Below are positions 25,009 to 33,430 of a DNA stretch of 64,000 nucleotides, one piece after another; positions within the stretch are counted from its first letter, which is position 1; every line of letters begins with the position of its first letter. The stretch is from Candidatus Firestoneibacteriota bacterium. Its GTDB lineage: Bacteria; Oederibacteriota; D2-FULL-39-29; CAIOVX01. The notes below the pieces were generated by a model that did not search any database, was not told where the DNA came from, and saw only the letters and a list, made by a program, of their open reading frames with translations. The translations under genes and the position numbers were made by a program. The stretch is from NCBI GenBank assembly GCA_903861835.1, contig CAIOVX010000027.1, positions 22,653 to 86,652 on the forward strand. Reading direction: 5' to 3'.

Positions 25009-25673
25009 TGGCAAAGAGCGCAGCCGGCGCGCGCCGGCAGGGACATATTGTATTAGCCGGAACCGAGCGGCCGGCGGGGCGCGCCTTTTTCGGAATATTC
25101 CTGGCCGGCTCGCTGGTATTTCATATTGTTTTGTATGGTTTTCTTTTAGTTCTTGAACCGGCCGGGCATCACGGCGGCGTTCAGCTCATTGAAGTTGCGT
25201 TCTCCTATAGAGGAGCGCCGGCTATTCCCGCGGTAAAAAAGCAAACTCATTCTGCAGAGCCCGGCGGACTTGCGCATAATCCCGAAAAAATCGTCAAGGC
25301 TGAAAGCAAAGCAGTTCCGGCCAATGAAGGCAAGGCGGAGGGAAGCGAGGGAAGTGCGGCTCTTTCGTCCGGTTCCGGCACCTACTTGGATGACGCGTTC
25401 GCGCTCTGGATAGCCGGAATACAGCGCAGGATTTCCTCCTTGTTGGCTTATCCGAGGCTGGCCAGGGAGAACGGCATTGAAGGGACGGCGATTGTGCGCT
25501 TCGCCGTGGATCCCGGAGGCAGGGTTCTTGACGCGCAAATAATGAACTCCTCCGGAAGTAATTTGCTGGATGCGGAGGCGCTAAGGATTGTCAGGCGCGC
25601 TTCTCCTTTTCCGCCGCCGTCAGGGACAGAAAGGAAGTATTTTTCAATGCCTGTAACATTTACGCTGAAGTAA
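25008..25673 (+). CDS. tonB: Energy transducer TonB
   Basis: The 221-residue protein has an N-terminal membrane anchor (about residues 27-47, FFGIFLAGSLVFHIVLYGF), a periplasmic linker, and a TonB C-terminal domain with YPRLARENGIEGTAIVRFAVDPGGRVLDAQIMNSSGSNLLDAEALRIV. The linker is short and not strongly proline-rich. No exbB or exbD is near, so it must use motor proteins encoded elsewhere. It overlaps the receptor gene and probably serves it specifically. Confidence 0.92.
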   Translation: MAKSAAGARRQGHIVLAGTERPAGRAFFGIFLAGSLVFHIVLYGFLLVLEPAGHHGGVQLIEVAFSYRGAPAIPAVKKQTHSAEPGGLAHNPEKIVKAESKAVPANEGKAEGSEGSAALSSGSGTYLDDAFALWIAGIQRRISSLLAYPRLARENGIEGTAIVRFAVDPGGRVLDAQIMNSSGSNLLDAEALRIVRRASPFPPPSGTERKYFSMPVTFTLK

Positions 25674-25739
25674 AATGCCTAGGCTTAAGGCGGCTGTTCT
25701 TCGGCGCGGAGAACTGATATTTTTCATCAGGAGAAAAGA

Positions 25740-26561
25740 ATGCAGAGGGCAGAAAAACTATTTAAAGTCGCGGTCTTTGTATTAGCGGCGCTCCCGGCTT
25801 TTTCAGCGGAAACGGAAAACAAAGGACTATTTCTTTTTTCGCCGCTCGCGGGCCGGCTTGCCAGCCAGGTGACTTTTACTGTCCCCAACGCTTCTGCGCA
25901 GCAGCTGAATGACACGGGCGGCTTGTACGGGATGTCTCTTCTGTATGCGGAAAAGAATTTTACCCTAGGAAGTTCCGCGGATTATTCGAGACTGGATAAG
26001 AGCTATGAGAACAATTACCTGTTCTTCACGAGATTTTACACGGGAAAGGCAGGAGAACTCCAGCCGTCCGCCGGTCTTAGCGTCGAGAATATTCATATAT
26101 ATACGCAGATGGCTGCCGCGGATGCGGCTCCGCTAAGCTCCCTTGATGTTGACAGTTCTATCTGGGCCTTCCACCTGACCGCGGGTCTTTCATATAAGGA
26201 AGGCGCCTTCAGAATCTCTCCGTTCGCCGGCTACTTTAACGAACAGGTAGGAACCGTGGTTTCCTCTCCCGGCATGATTGTCTCGGGAGTAAATAAGTAC
26301 GGGTTCAAGGGCGTTTATTCCGACAGTCTGAACTACGCTACCGCGGGGACCAGGCTCGAAGCTTCCATTTCCCATTTCCTTCGCGTTGATTCCACGGTAT
26401 ACTTCAGGTTTGGAGATATCGGCCCGGCCCTGATAACGTCGAGAAACAGGATAGATTTCCTGCTCTCCAGGGAGTTTGGCCTCAGCTGCAAGATAGATTA
26501 TTTCCAGGATAAGTATGAGACGAATTCCTTTGTTTCGTTTGGTCCGGTGTTTGTATTTTAA
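25740..26561 (+). CDS. Probable outer-membrane beta-barrel protein
   Basis: The 273-residue protein has a signal peptide (about residues 1-23, ending AFSA). It then has alternating amphipathic strands rich in Tyr, Phe and Ser, and ends in aromatic/hydrophobic VFVF, all consistent with a small outer-membrane barrel. I recognise no family. It follows tonB by 66 bases and may belong to the B12 uptake operon, where no role is known for it. Confidence 0.65.
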   Translation: MQRAEKLFKVAVFVLAALPAFSAETENKGLFLFSPLAGRLASQVTFTVPNASAQQLNDTGGLYGMSLLYAEKNFTLGSSADYSRLDKSYENNYLFFTRFYTGKAGELQPSAGLSVENIHIYTQMAAADAAPLSSLDVDSSIWAFHLTAGLSYKEGAFRISPFAGYFNEQVGTVVSSPGMIVSGVNKYGFKGVYSDSLNYATAGTRLEASISHFLRVDSTVYFRFGDIGPALITSRNRIDFLLSREFGLSCKIDYFQDKYETNSFVSFGPVFVF

Positions 26562-26586
26562 TTTATGGTGCTGAAGCCGTTTCTCA

Positions 26587-26614
26587 TTGACTTTTTTTCA
26601 TAAATTGCTATACT
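26587..26614 (+). promoter_or_regulatory. Promoter of speH
   Basis: TTGACT (26587-26592), 16 bases, TATACT (26609-26614), about 70 bases upstream of the speH start. Confidence 0.7.
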
Positions 26615-26680
26615 TTCTGTACCAAAAAGATTACACTGATTAAAAGTTAGGGTTCCAACGGCAAAACAGGGGGCAAGAGA

Positions 26681-27070
26681 TTGAAATCGCTCGGAAGACA
26701 CGTTTTGGCAGAAATGTATGAATGCGACGCCGATATCCTAAACGACCACGAAAAGGTCGAAGATATTCTTATAGACGGCGCCAAAGAAGCCAAAGCGACC
26801 ATTATTGAAAGCGTTTTTCACAAGTTCAACCCCTACGGCGTGTCGGGAGTTGTTGTTATACAAGAATCTCACTTCACCATTCACACCTGGCCGGAATACG
26901 GATACGCGGCGCTTGACTGTTTTACCTGCGGGGAAGAGATAAATCCCTGGGTGGCCTTTGAACATATAGCCAAAAAGCTTAAATCCAAGAACCACACTAC
27001 AATGGAGATAAACAGGGGTACGCTTAATCTCAAGAACAAGGAGCTTACTCACAAGCCTATGAAGGGCTGA
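26681..27070 (+). CDS. speH: S-adenosylmethionine decarboxylase proenzyme
   Basis: SpeH makes decarboxylated SAM, the aminopropyl donor for spermidine. The 129-residue class 1B proenzyme has [28 protein letters not shown]; self-cleavage between Glu62 and Ser63 gives the pyruvoyl group, and His68 and Cys83 positions fit the processing and catalytic residues. The start is TTG 26681 after AGGGGG. Followed by a strong terminator, so it is a single-gene unit next to the decarboxylase gene, which has its own promoter. Confidence 0.95.
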   Translation: MKSLGRHVLAEMYECDADILNDHEKVEDILIDGAKEAKATIIESVFHKFNPYGVSGVVVIQESHFTIHTWPEYGYAALDCFTCGEEINPWVAFEHIAKKLKSKNHTTMEINRGTLNLKNKELTHKPMKG

Positions 27071-27094
27071 GAAGAAACCCTCCTGTAGCGAGCC

Positions 27095-27120
27095 GCCGGC
27101 TGAATGCCGGCTTTTTTTTT
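27095..27120 (+). terminator. Intrinsic terminator after speH
   Basis: Stem GCCGGC (27095-27100) with GCCGGC (27106-27111), loop TGAAT, then nine T residues. Confidence 0.92.
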
Positions 27121-27135
27121 GCGGGGAAATACATA

Positions 27136-27164
27136 TTGCATTTAGCTACCTATTGTGTTATATT
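27136..27164 (+). promoter_or_regulatory. Promoter of the decarboxylase gene
   Basis: TTGCAT (27136-27141), 17 bases, TATATT (27159-27164). The predicted start near 27171 leaves a leader of about 90 bases. Confidence 0.65.
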
Positions 27165-27184
27165 TTCCGAAACATTAAGGTTTT

Positions 27185-27257
27185 GCGCCTGTTTGAAAGG
27201 CGCGAGGCCGGGTTCAAGGGCCGGAAAGAACGCCGTGTTCTGCGGTTGGCCCGGGAG
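27185..27257 (+). promoter_or_regulatory. Structured 5' leader of the decarboxylase mRNA (candidate)
   Basis: Stems visible: GCGCCT/AGGCGC (27185-27190/27198-27203); GGGCC/GGCCC (27218-27222/27248-27252); nested within it AGAAC/GTTCT (27227-27231/27237-27241). The last long-range stem abuts the ribosome-binding GGGAG (27253-27257), and CCGG segments at 27208 and 27221 could pair alternatively with CCGG at 27251. No known riboswitch class matches. Confidence 0.4.
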
Positions 27258-27262
27258 AAACC

Positions 27263-28798
27263 TTGGAATACTCAGAGCGACAGTTAAGGACCCCGCTCTT
27301 CACCGCGGTCGTTAACTATGCCATGCAGAAAAAAATATCCTTCCACACGCCGGGACACAAGCACGGCGACGGCATTCCAAAAATGTTTCGTGACTTCGTG
27401 GGTTCAAGGATATTTGACATAGACCTGACCTTGCTTGAGGAAGTTGATTCCCTGCAAGATCCGAAGACGGTCATCAAGGAAGCGCAGAAACTCGCTGCGG
27501 AAGCTTACGGCGCGGACTACTCCTTCTTCCTGGTGAACGGCACGACTATCGGCAACCAGGCTATGATACTTTCCGTCATCAAGCCGGGGGAAAAACTAAT
27601 AGTTCCTAGGAACGCGCACAAATCGGTGCTCTCGGGTGTCATTCTTTCCGGAGCGGTGCCGGTCTATGTTTACCCCAAGTACGACCGTGACCTCGGTGTC
27701 ATTTGCAATGTAACGCCGAAGCAGATAGAAGAAAAGATTATTGAGAGCCCGGATGTTAAAGCGATACTGGTGACGAGCCCGACCTACAACGGGATAGCCA
27801 CCGATATCAGGGAAATCGTCCGTGTCGCGCACCAGTACAAAAAGATTCTGCTGGTGGATGAAGCGCACGGTCCGCATCTAAAGTTTCACCCGGATCTTCC
27901 GCTCTCGGCTATGGAAGGCGGGGCCGATATGTGCGTCCAGAGCACGCACAAGATAATTTCCGGCATGACCCAGGCGTCCATGATGCATGCGAGAAAGACC
28001 GTGGATATCCTGAAATTAAAGCGCATTCTGCAGCTGCTGCATACTACAAGTCCTTCATATATACTAATGGCCTCTCTGGATGTGGCCAGGATGCAGATGG
28101 CGACTCAAGGCAGGGAAATTCTTTCGAAAGTTATAACTCTCGCGAACCTGGCAAGGACAGAGATAGTCGAGGCGGGTCTTGGCTGTTTCGGCAAGGAAGC
28201 TATCGGGCGGGAGGGCATCTACGATGTGGATGTCACGAAACTGACCATAGACACGAGGGCCGCGGGGAATTCCGGCTATGAAGTAGCAAAAATACTCAAC
28301 AAAAAGTACGGAGTCCAGATAGAGTTCGCGGCGCCCACAAATGTGCTGGCGATTATGAGCCTGGGTAACACGAAAGAAGACATAAACCGGCTGGTAAAGG
28401 CCTTAAAGGATATAAAGAAAACCTTTACCCCGAATGAGGAACTTATAAAGAAGATAAATTCGGTGAAGGCTCCGGAGCAGGAATCCGAAGTGGTGCTTAC
28501 GCCGCGCGAAGCCGCGTTCTCGGTTACAAAGAAGATACCGTTCAAGGAAGCAATAGGCATGGTGAGCGCTGAGCTTATCTGCCCGTACCCGCCGGGGATA
28601 CCCGTGCTGGCACCGGGAGAAAGGATTACCAAAGAAGTATTTGAATACCTGATGTACCTGAAAAATCTTGGCAATATGATAAACGGCCAGGACGACAAGA
28701 CGCTCCAGACTGTAAAAGTGGTAGCTGAAACCAAAACAGAGAACAGCAACGGCTTGTTCGAAGCCGATAAAAAAGCGGCCGAAACAAAGAAAAATTAA
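27263..28798 (+). CDS. speA: Orn/Lys/Arg decarboxylase (aspartate-aminotransferase fold)
   Basis: The 511-residue PLP enzyme removes the carboxyl group of arginine, lysine or ornithine. Motifs: SFHTPGHKHGDGIP near the N-terminus, DYSFFLVNGTTIGNQAM, VDEAHGPHLKFHP (cofactor Asp and His) and STHKIISGMTQASMMH (Schiff-base Lys). The C-terminal domain has CPYPPGIPVLAPGE. It lacks the N-terminal wing domain of proteobacterial inducible decarboxylases and matches the shorter SpeA/Cad type of Firmicutes and relatives. With speH next door, a role in polyamine synthesis, as arginine decarboxylase, is the likeliest. TTG start 27263 behind GGGAG. Confidence 0.88.
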   Translation: MEYSERQLRTPLFTAVVNYAMQKKISFHTPGHKHGDGIPKMFRDFVGSRIFDIDLTLLEEVDSLQDPKTVIKEAQKLAAEAYGADYSFFLVNGTTIGNQAMILSVIKPGEKLIVPRNAHKSVLSGVILSGAVPVYVYPKYDRDLGVICNVTPKQIEEKIIESPDVKAILVTSPTYNGIATDIREIVRVAHQYKKILLVDEAHGPHLKFHPDLPLSAMEGGADMCVQSTHKIISGMTQASMMHARKTVDILKLKRILQLLHTTSPSYILMASLDVARMQMATQGREILSKVITLANLARTEIVEAGLGCFGKEAIGREGIYDVDVTKLTIDTRAAGNSGYEVAKILNKKYGVQIEFAAPTNVLAIMSLGNTKEDINRLVKALKDIKKTFTPNEELIKKINSVKAPEQESEVVLTPREAAFSVTKKIPFKEAIGMVSAELICPYPPGIPVLAPGERITKEVFEYLMYLKNLGNMINGQDDKTLQTVKVVAETKTENSNGLFEADKKAAETKKN

Positions 28799-28842
28799 CA
28801 GGATGCAGTTTCTCGCGTCCGGACTTAAGGAGGAACCTAAAA

Positions 28843-28983
28843 GTGCTTTACTGTTGCGAAGAATGCCAGAGTTATGAACAGTGCAGCGAGTCAGGGTCTC
28901 TGCTTGAAGGCTGCTGCAAAGAGTGCTGTTATTTTGAAGAATGCCACGGAGGGGAGGGTGATAATGAACAAGAAGATGAATAA
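28843..28983 (+). CDS. Tiny Cys-rich duplicated metal-site protein
   Basis: A 46-residue frame starts at GTG 28843, ten bases after an ideal AAGGAGG (28827-28833), and ends at TAA 28983. It has nine cysteines in two matching 11-residue repeats 20 residues apart: CCEECQSYEQC (residues 4-14) and CCKECCYFEEC (24-34). An acidic tail follows (GEGDNEQEDE). It probably binds zinc or an iron-sulphur cluster. It overlaps the dksA-like start by 20 bases in another frame, so the two are likely translationally coupled. I know no named family; it is easily missed because of its size. Confidence 0.75.
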   Translation: MLYCCEECQSYEQCSESGSLLEGCCKECCYFEECHGGEGDNEQEDE

Positions 28984-29431
28984 AAAAGCCGGCCGAGGGA
29001 AAAAAGTGCCGTCTAAAACAAAAAAGATAAAAATCAAAAAGGTTAAAATTACCCCCAGAGCAAAACCGGCCCCCAAGGTCAGAAAACTGCTGAAATCGGA
29101 AATCAAACATTACCTGTCAATGCTGTACGAAAAGAAAAAGAATGTTCTTGAGGAACTGAACAAGCATCTTGATGACGGGAAAAAGATAGAGTTTAACGAG
29201 GTTAAAGATTCGGTCGACCTGGCTACCGACACTTACGACACGGAATTTCTCCACAACCTCTCAGATACAGAAAAGAAACTGCTGGAAGATATAGACTTCG
29301 CGATAGAAAAAGCCGAGAAAGGCGATTACGGCGGCTGCGACACTTGCGGCAAGCCGATCAGCAAGGAAAGGCTTGAAGCGCTGCCTTTCTCCAAGAACTG
29401 TATAACGTGTCAGACGAAAAAAGAGATATAG
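28964..29431 (+). CDS. dksA: DksA/TraR-family zinc-finger protein
   Basis: The 155-residue protein has a very basic tail (residues 1-45, rich in Lys with scattered Pro), a coiled-coil-like region with SDTEKKLLEDIDFAIEKAEKGDYG, and a C4 zinc finger with Cys125, Cys128, Cys146 and Cys149 (GGCDTCGKPISKERLEALPF). DksA/TraR proteins bind RNA polymerase through the secondary channel; the Lys-rich tail is not part of standard DksA. I chose the ATG at 28964, preceded by GGAGGG, over an upstream in-frame start at 28874 that reads through the Cys-rich gene. It overlaps polA by 25 bases. Confidence 0.88.
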   Translation: MNKKMNKKAGRGKKVPSKTKKIKIKKVKITPRAKPAPKVRKLLKSEIKHYLSMLYEKKKNVLEELNKHLDDGKKIEFNEVKDSVDLATDTYDTEFLHNLSDTEKKLLEDIDFAIEKAEKGDYGGCDTCGKPISKERLEALPFSKNCITCQTKKEI

Positions 29432-31974
29432 TTCCGGAACTGTATATTGTAGACGGTAATTCCTACGCCTACAGGTCTTACTATGCCATAAAGAACCTGA
29501 CCACCTCAAAGGGCAAACCCGTGAATGCGGTATTCGGGTTTGCCCGTTTGCTTTTTAAGATACATAAGTCGGTAAAGCCTGCCTATGTAGCCGTGGCTTT
29601 TGATACGAAACATAAGACTTTCCGCCACGAGGCGCTCAAGGAATATAAGGCCGAGCGCCAGCCCACTCCCGAAGACCTGCTTGAGCAGATGAAAGACATT
29701 AAGGAAATGCTTTCCGTCTTCGGCATTAAGGCTCTGGAATTGCCGGGCTTTGAGGCGGATGACATACTTATGCTTCTCTCGGGAAAGGCAAAAAAAGCCG
29801 GCATTAAAACAACCATTCTGACCGGAGACAAGGATATGCTGCAGCTCGTGGACGACGGCAGGGTCAGGGTGGAAAGCGTAAATAAGGACGGCTACTATTA
29901 CGACGCCGCGAAAGTTAAAGAAAAATACGGTGTAACTCCCGGACAGATGATTGATTATCTCGCGCTCGCGGGAGACGCTTCGGACAACATCCCCGGGGTG
30001 CCGGGAATAGGTGAAAAGACCGCCTCCGCACTGCTTGAAAAATATCACAGCCTTGACGGAGTGCTTGAGAACGCGCCGAAAATAGAAAAAGAAGGCTTGC
30101 GGAACCGCCTGCTTGAAAATAGGGAAATAGCTCTCCTCTCCAGGAAACTTGCGACTCTGGTGGAACCGCCGCTTGAGCTTGAAATGAACGACCTGGTCCT
30201 GAAGCATCCTGATACTCCCAAGCTTGTTGAATTCCTGAAAGGGATGGAATTTATGAGCATGCTCCGCGAAGCAAAAGAGATATTCGGAGTAGGCAGCGCT
30301 TTCGAGGGCGGACTTTTTGAGCAGGCGCCGGAGTTTGAAACAAGGGAAAGAATAGAAGTAACCGGGACAAAAGAACTCGAAACTGCGGAAAAAGAACTGA
30401 AAGGAACGGTAAATATTATATTTGCCGGCGGAAAACTCTTATTATCCTCCTCGGAAGAAAAATTCTTTTCTTTTGAGCCGTCTTTTAAGGGTCTCACTAA
30501 ACTGCTTGAGGGAAAGAAGGCGGTCAGCTTCGGCTATAAAGAGTGCTGGTTGGAACTTCACAGGCAGGGGATTATTCCTCCTACGCTTGACTACGACTGC
30601 TATATAGCCGCCTATCTTCTCAATCCCGATAAGGCGAATTACGGCGCCCCGCAAATAATAAATGCCATGCTGAATATTGTGCCTGACGAGCCCTCTGTGG
30701 TATGTTTTCTAGGCAGGCTAAAGGCGGCTCTTGCCGGAGAGATAGAAAAGAGGGGTCTGGATAAACTTTTGCGCGAGGTGGAACTTCCGCTTATTCCGGT
30801 GCTTGGCGGAATGGAAGCCGCGGGCATCAAACTTGACCTCCCGCTCCTGAAGAAGATTTCAAAGGAGCTGGATGTGAAACTCGAAGGGTTGGTAAAACAT
30901 ATTTACCTGCTCGCAGGAGAGGAATTCAATATCAACTCGCCTCAGCAACTCTCGAAGATACTTTTTGAGAAACTGAAACTTCCGGTAGTGAAAAAAATAA
31001 AGACGGGGGCTTCAACGGATGTCGAAGTGCTTGAAGAACTTTCCGCGAAGTCTGAACTCCCTGCGGTCCTGCTGGATTACAGGCAGATATCAAAACTTAA
31101 GAACACATACATTGACGCCCTGCCTGAACTCGCCGATAAAACAACACACAAGGTTCACACCCATTACAACCAGGCGGGAACGGGCACCGGAAGACTTTCA
31201 AGTTTTAATCCCAACCTGCAAAACATTCCCATCCGGTCGGAACTGGGCAGGGAAATACGCAAGGCCTTTATCCCGTCCGAGAAAGGCTGGAGAATGGCGG
31301 CGGCGGATTATTCCCAGATAGAACTCCGAATACTCGCTCATTTTTCGGAAGACTCGAACCTGATAAGGGCTTTTAAGGAAGATGCTGATATTCATACCAG
31401 GACCGCCATGGAAATATTTGATATGGCGGAAGAGATGGTCACCTCCGACGAGAGAAGAGTGGCGAAGACAGTTAACTTTGGGATAATTTACGGCATAACG
31501 CCTTTTGGCCTTTCAAGGCAGTTAAAGATACCCGCCGCGCAGGCGAAAAAATACATAGACAGTTATTTTACAAAGTACCCGCAGGTAAAACAATTTATGG
31601 CGGATGCCGCCGAGAAGGCGAGAAAACTGGGCTACGCCGATACGCTGCTCGGCCGCCGCAGGTATATCCCGGATATCAACAGCAAAAATAAGACCGTCGC
31701 GGAAGGCGCGGCCAGGGTTGCTATAAACATGCCGGTCCAGGGTTCGGCTTCTGATATAATAAAACTGGCGATGCTTCGCGTCGCTGAGCGCCTGATAAAG
31801 GATAAGTTTAAAGGGCGCATGCTTCTGCAAGTGCACGACGAACTGGTATTTGAATGCCCGGCAGAGGAAGAAAAGCAGCTGATCGCGGCGGTAAAGCACG
31901 AGATGGAAAATGTAGTTGTTCTTAAAGTGCCGCTCAAGGTTGATATTGAATCGGGAGATAACTGGGGTGAATAG
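29407..31974 (+). CDS. polA: DNA polymerase I
   Basis: The 855-residue protein has an N-terminal 5'-3' exonuclease (IVDGNSYAYRSYYAI; GFEADDILMLL; TGDKDMLQLV; GDASDNIPGVPGIGEKTA), a central 3'-5' exonuclease-like domain, and the polymerase domain. Polymerase motifs are AADYSQIELRI (Asp634), RRVAKTVNFGIIYG and QVHDELVFECP (Asp811). In the central domain the acidic proofreading motifs are missing, as in Thermus-type enzymes: where DTET would be expected the sequence reads NIIFAGGKLLLSS. GTG start at 29407 lies inside the dksA-like gene; coaE starts inside its end. Confidence 0.95.
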   Translation: MSDEKRDIVPELYIVDGNSYAYRSYYAIKNLTTSKGKPVNAVFGFARLLFKIHKSVKPAYVAVAFDTKHKTFRHEALKEYKAERQPTPEDLLEQMKDIKEMLSVFGIKALELPGFEADDILMLLSGKAKKAGIKTTILTGDKDMLQLVDDGRVRVESVNKDGYYYDAAKVKEKYGVTPGQMIDYLALAGDASDNIPGVPGIGEKTASALLEKYHSLDGVLENAPKIEKEGLRNRLLENREIALLSRKLATLVEPPLELEMNDLVLKHPDTPKLVEFLKGMEFMSMLREAKEIFGVGSAFEGGLFEQAPEFETRERIEVTGTKELETAEKELKGTVNIIFAGGKLLLSSSEEKFFSFEPSFKGLTKLLEGKKAVSFGYKECWLELHRQGIIPPTLDYDCYIAAYLLNPDKANYGAPQIINAMLNIVPDEPSVVCFLGRLKAALAGEIEKRGLDKLLREVELPLIPVLGGMEAAGIKLDLPLLKKISKELDVKLEGLVKHIYLLAGEEFNINSPQQLSKILFEKLKLPVVKKIKTGASTDVEVLEELSAKSELPAVLLDYRQISKLKNTYIDALPELADKTTHKVHTHYNQAGTGTGRLSSFNPNLQNIPIRSELGREIRKAFIPSEKGWRMAAADYSQIELRILAHFSEDSNLIRAFKEDADIHTRTAMEIFDMAEEMVTSDERRVAKTVNFGIIYGITPFGLSRQLKIPAAQAKKYIDSYFTKYPQVKQFMADAAEKARKLGYADTLLGRRRYIPDINSKNKTVAEGAARVAINMPVQGSASDIIKLAMLRVAERLIKDKFKGRMLLQVHDELVFECPAEEEKQLIAAVKHEMENVVVLKVPLKVDIESGDNWGE

Positions 31975-32566
31975 GAAAGTCATTGCCATAACAGGCGGGA
32001 TTGCGACCGGGAAATCCACCGTCACCGGTATATTTGAAAAGCTCGGCGGCTTCGTCATAAGCGCGGATGAGATAGCCCATGAGGTCATACGGAAAGGAAA
32101 GCCCGCCTACCGCAAAATAATAAAAGCGTTCGGCCGGTCTATCCTTGACGGGCACGGCGAAATAATCAGACGGGAACTCGGAAAAGTCGTCTTCGGCCGC
32201 GCGTCAAGGGTGAAAAAACTCAACGGGATTACGCATCCGGAAATTATCAGACACATAAAGCAGGAGATAAAGAAGGGCGCGCGCGGGAAAAAGCTCATCA
32301 TCCTTGAAGCGCCGCTTTTGTTTGAGGCAAAGTTAGAGAAGCTTGTCGGAGCCGTTGTCACGGTTTACGCCTACAGGAGCAGCCAGATAAAGCGGCTGGC
32401 AGCGAAAGGATACAGCCGCGAAGACGCTGTTGCCCGGATAGAAGCCCAGATGCCGCTTCCGGAAAAGATGCTAAGGTCGGATTATGTGGTTTTTAATACT
32501 GGAGCCAGGAAGAATCTCCTTCCGCAGGCGCGTACAATAATTAATAAGGAATTAAAAATAGTTTAA
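31967..32566 (+). CDS. coaE: Dephospho-CoA kinase
   Basis: CoaE phosphorylates dephospho-CoA to coenzyme A. The 199-residue protein begins VIAITGGIATGKSTVTGIFEKLGG (P-loop GGIATGKS) and has SADEIAHEV, INGITHPEI (as LNGITHPEII) and LIILEAPLLFEAKLE, standard for the family. The start is GTG 31967, which overlaps the polA stop by eight bases behind GGGAG; longer in-frame starts fall inside polA. This polA-coaE order is common in many bacteria. Confidence 0.93.
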   Translation: MNRKVIAITGGIATGKSTVTGIFEKLGGFVISADEIAHEVIRKGKPAYRKIIKAFGRSILDGHGEIIRRELGKVVFGRASRVKKLNGITHPEIIRHIKQEIKKGARGKKLIILEAPLLFEAKLEKLVGAVVTVYAYRSSQIKRLAAKGYSREDAVARIEAQMPLPEKMLRSDYVVFNTGARKNLLPQARTIINKELKIV

Positions 32567-32629
32567 TTACACCGATAAAAACGGATGGACTATCTCTGTA
32601 ACCGGTTGAAAATAGGTGTCATCAATCTA

Positions 32630-33229
32630 TTATTTCAGCAGCCTATTCAACTCTTTCTTCAATTGGCCTGCATTCCTGAAATGTACCGCGGGAAAGCCAA
32701 GAAGGTGCGCGGCCTCGGCGAGTTCCGGGAAATCATCAACATATACGCATTCCTCTTTTTTCAAGCCTAATTTATTTACCGCTTCCATATATATTCGGGG
32801 ATGCGGTTTCATAACGCCTGTTTTGTAGGAAAGGACCGTGTTGTCGAAAAAAGCAAGGAAGGGAAAAGTTCTTTTACACCATTCATAGTGCAGGACGTTG
32901 GTGTTAGAGAGCAGGCAAAACCTGAACCCTTTCTTTTTTAAAGAAGTGTAAAGCGCGGCCGTATCTTTCTTCAACGTAAAGATATCCGCGAAGACCCGCT
33001 TAAATTCTGCGAAAGACATTCTTAAACCCGTGCCTTTCCGCACATGCTCATAAAGCTCTTTCGGGGAAAGCCTTCCTGTGTCAAAGCGGGTGTCCATTTT
33101 AGACATGTAGATGAAATTATGCATTTCTTTTTCGGTCAAGGCGCTCTTTTGGGAAAGCAGGCGCGTGCTTTTATGATGGTCGTAATCTACGACCACTTTG
33201 CCGAGGTCAGAGATGATGGCTTTAATCAT
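32630..33229 (-). CDS. HAD-family hydrolase, YihX-like
   Basis: The 199-residue protein shows motif I as ISDLGKVVVDYD (nucleophile Asp, with Gly at the usual second Asp position, as in DLGxV-type HADs such as YihX), motif II LLSNTN, motif III Lys in SYKTGVMKPHPRIY and motif IV YVDDFPELAEAAHLLG. YihX-type enzymes dephosphorylate alpha-D-glucose 1-phosphate, but substrates of HADs are hard to predict. Start ATG at 33229, behind CCGGAGC on the minus strand; the longer frame upstream runs into repeats. Convergent with coaE. Confidence 0.87.
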   Translation of the reverse strand: MIKAIISDLGKVVVDYDHHKSTRLLSQKSALTEKEMHNFIYMSKMDTRFDTGRLSPKELYEHVRKGTGLRMSFAEFKRVFADIFTLKKDTAALYTSLKKKGFRFCLLSNTNVLHYEWCKRTFPFLAFFDNTVLSYKTGVMKPHPRIYMEAVNKLGLKKEECVYVDDFPELAEAAHLLGFPAVHFRNAGQLKKELNRLLK

Positions 33230-33248
33230 TTTGCTCCGGAAAAACTTT

Positions 33249-33405
33249 AAGTGATTACGCTGATTAGATAAACAGATTACGCAGATTATACCATCTTTAG
33301 TTAATAACAGAAATATCAAAAATGATTACGCGGATTCAGCAAACAGATTACGCAGATAAAAGAATTCTTTAATCCGTGTAATCGTATTTCCATAATCTGC
33401 GTAAT
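33249..33405. repeat. GATTACGCAGATTA repeat (family B)
   Basis: Iterations of GATTACGCNGATTA and CAGATTACGCAGAT occupy 33249-33365; the complementary TAATCCGTGTAATCGTA and ATAATCTGCGTAATC (33371-33405) form the opposite arm. Confidence 0.75.
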
Positions 33406-33430
33406 CACCATGCTTTTCGAGCGCTTTTGC

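Noticed and set aside
27171..27262. Guanidine-I (ykkC) riboswitch
   Set aside because: Only the GCCCGGGAGA end matches; the conserved internal loops and CUAGGG-type segments are not present.
28874..28963. N-terminal extension of the dksA-like gene
   Set aside because: It overlaps the Cys-rich gene in another frame and has no ribosome-binding site; the ATG at 28964 has GGAGGG.
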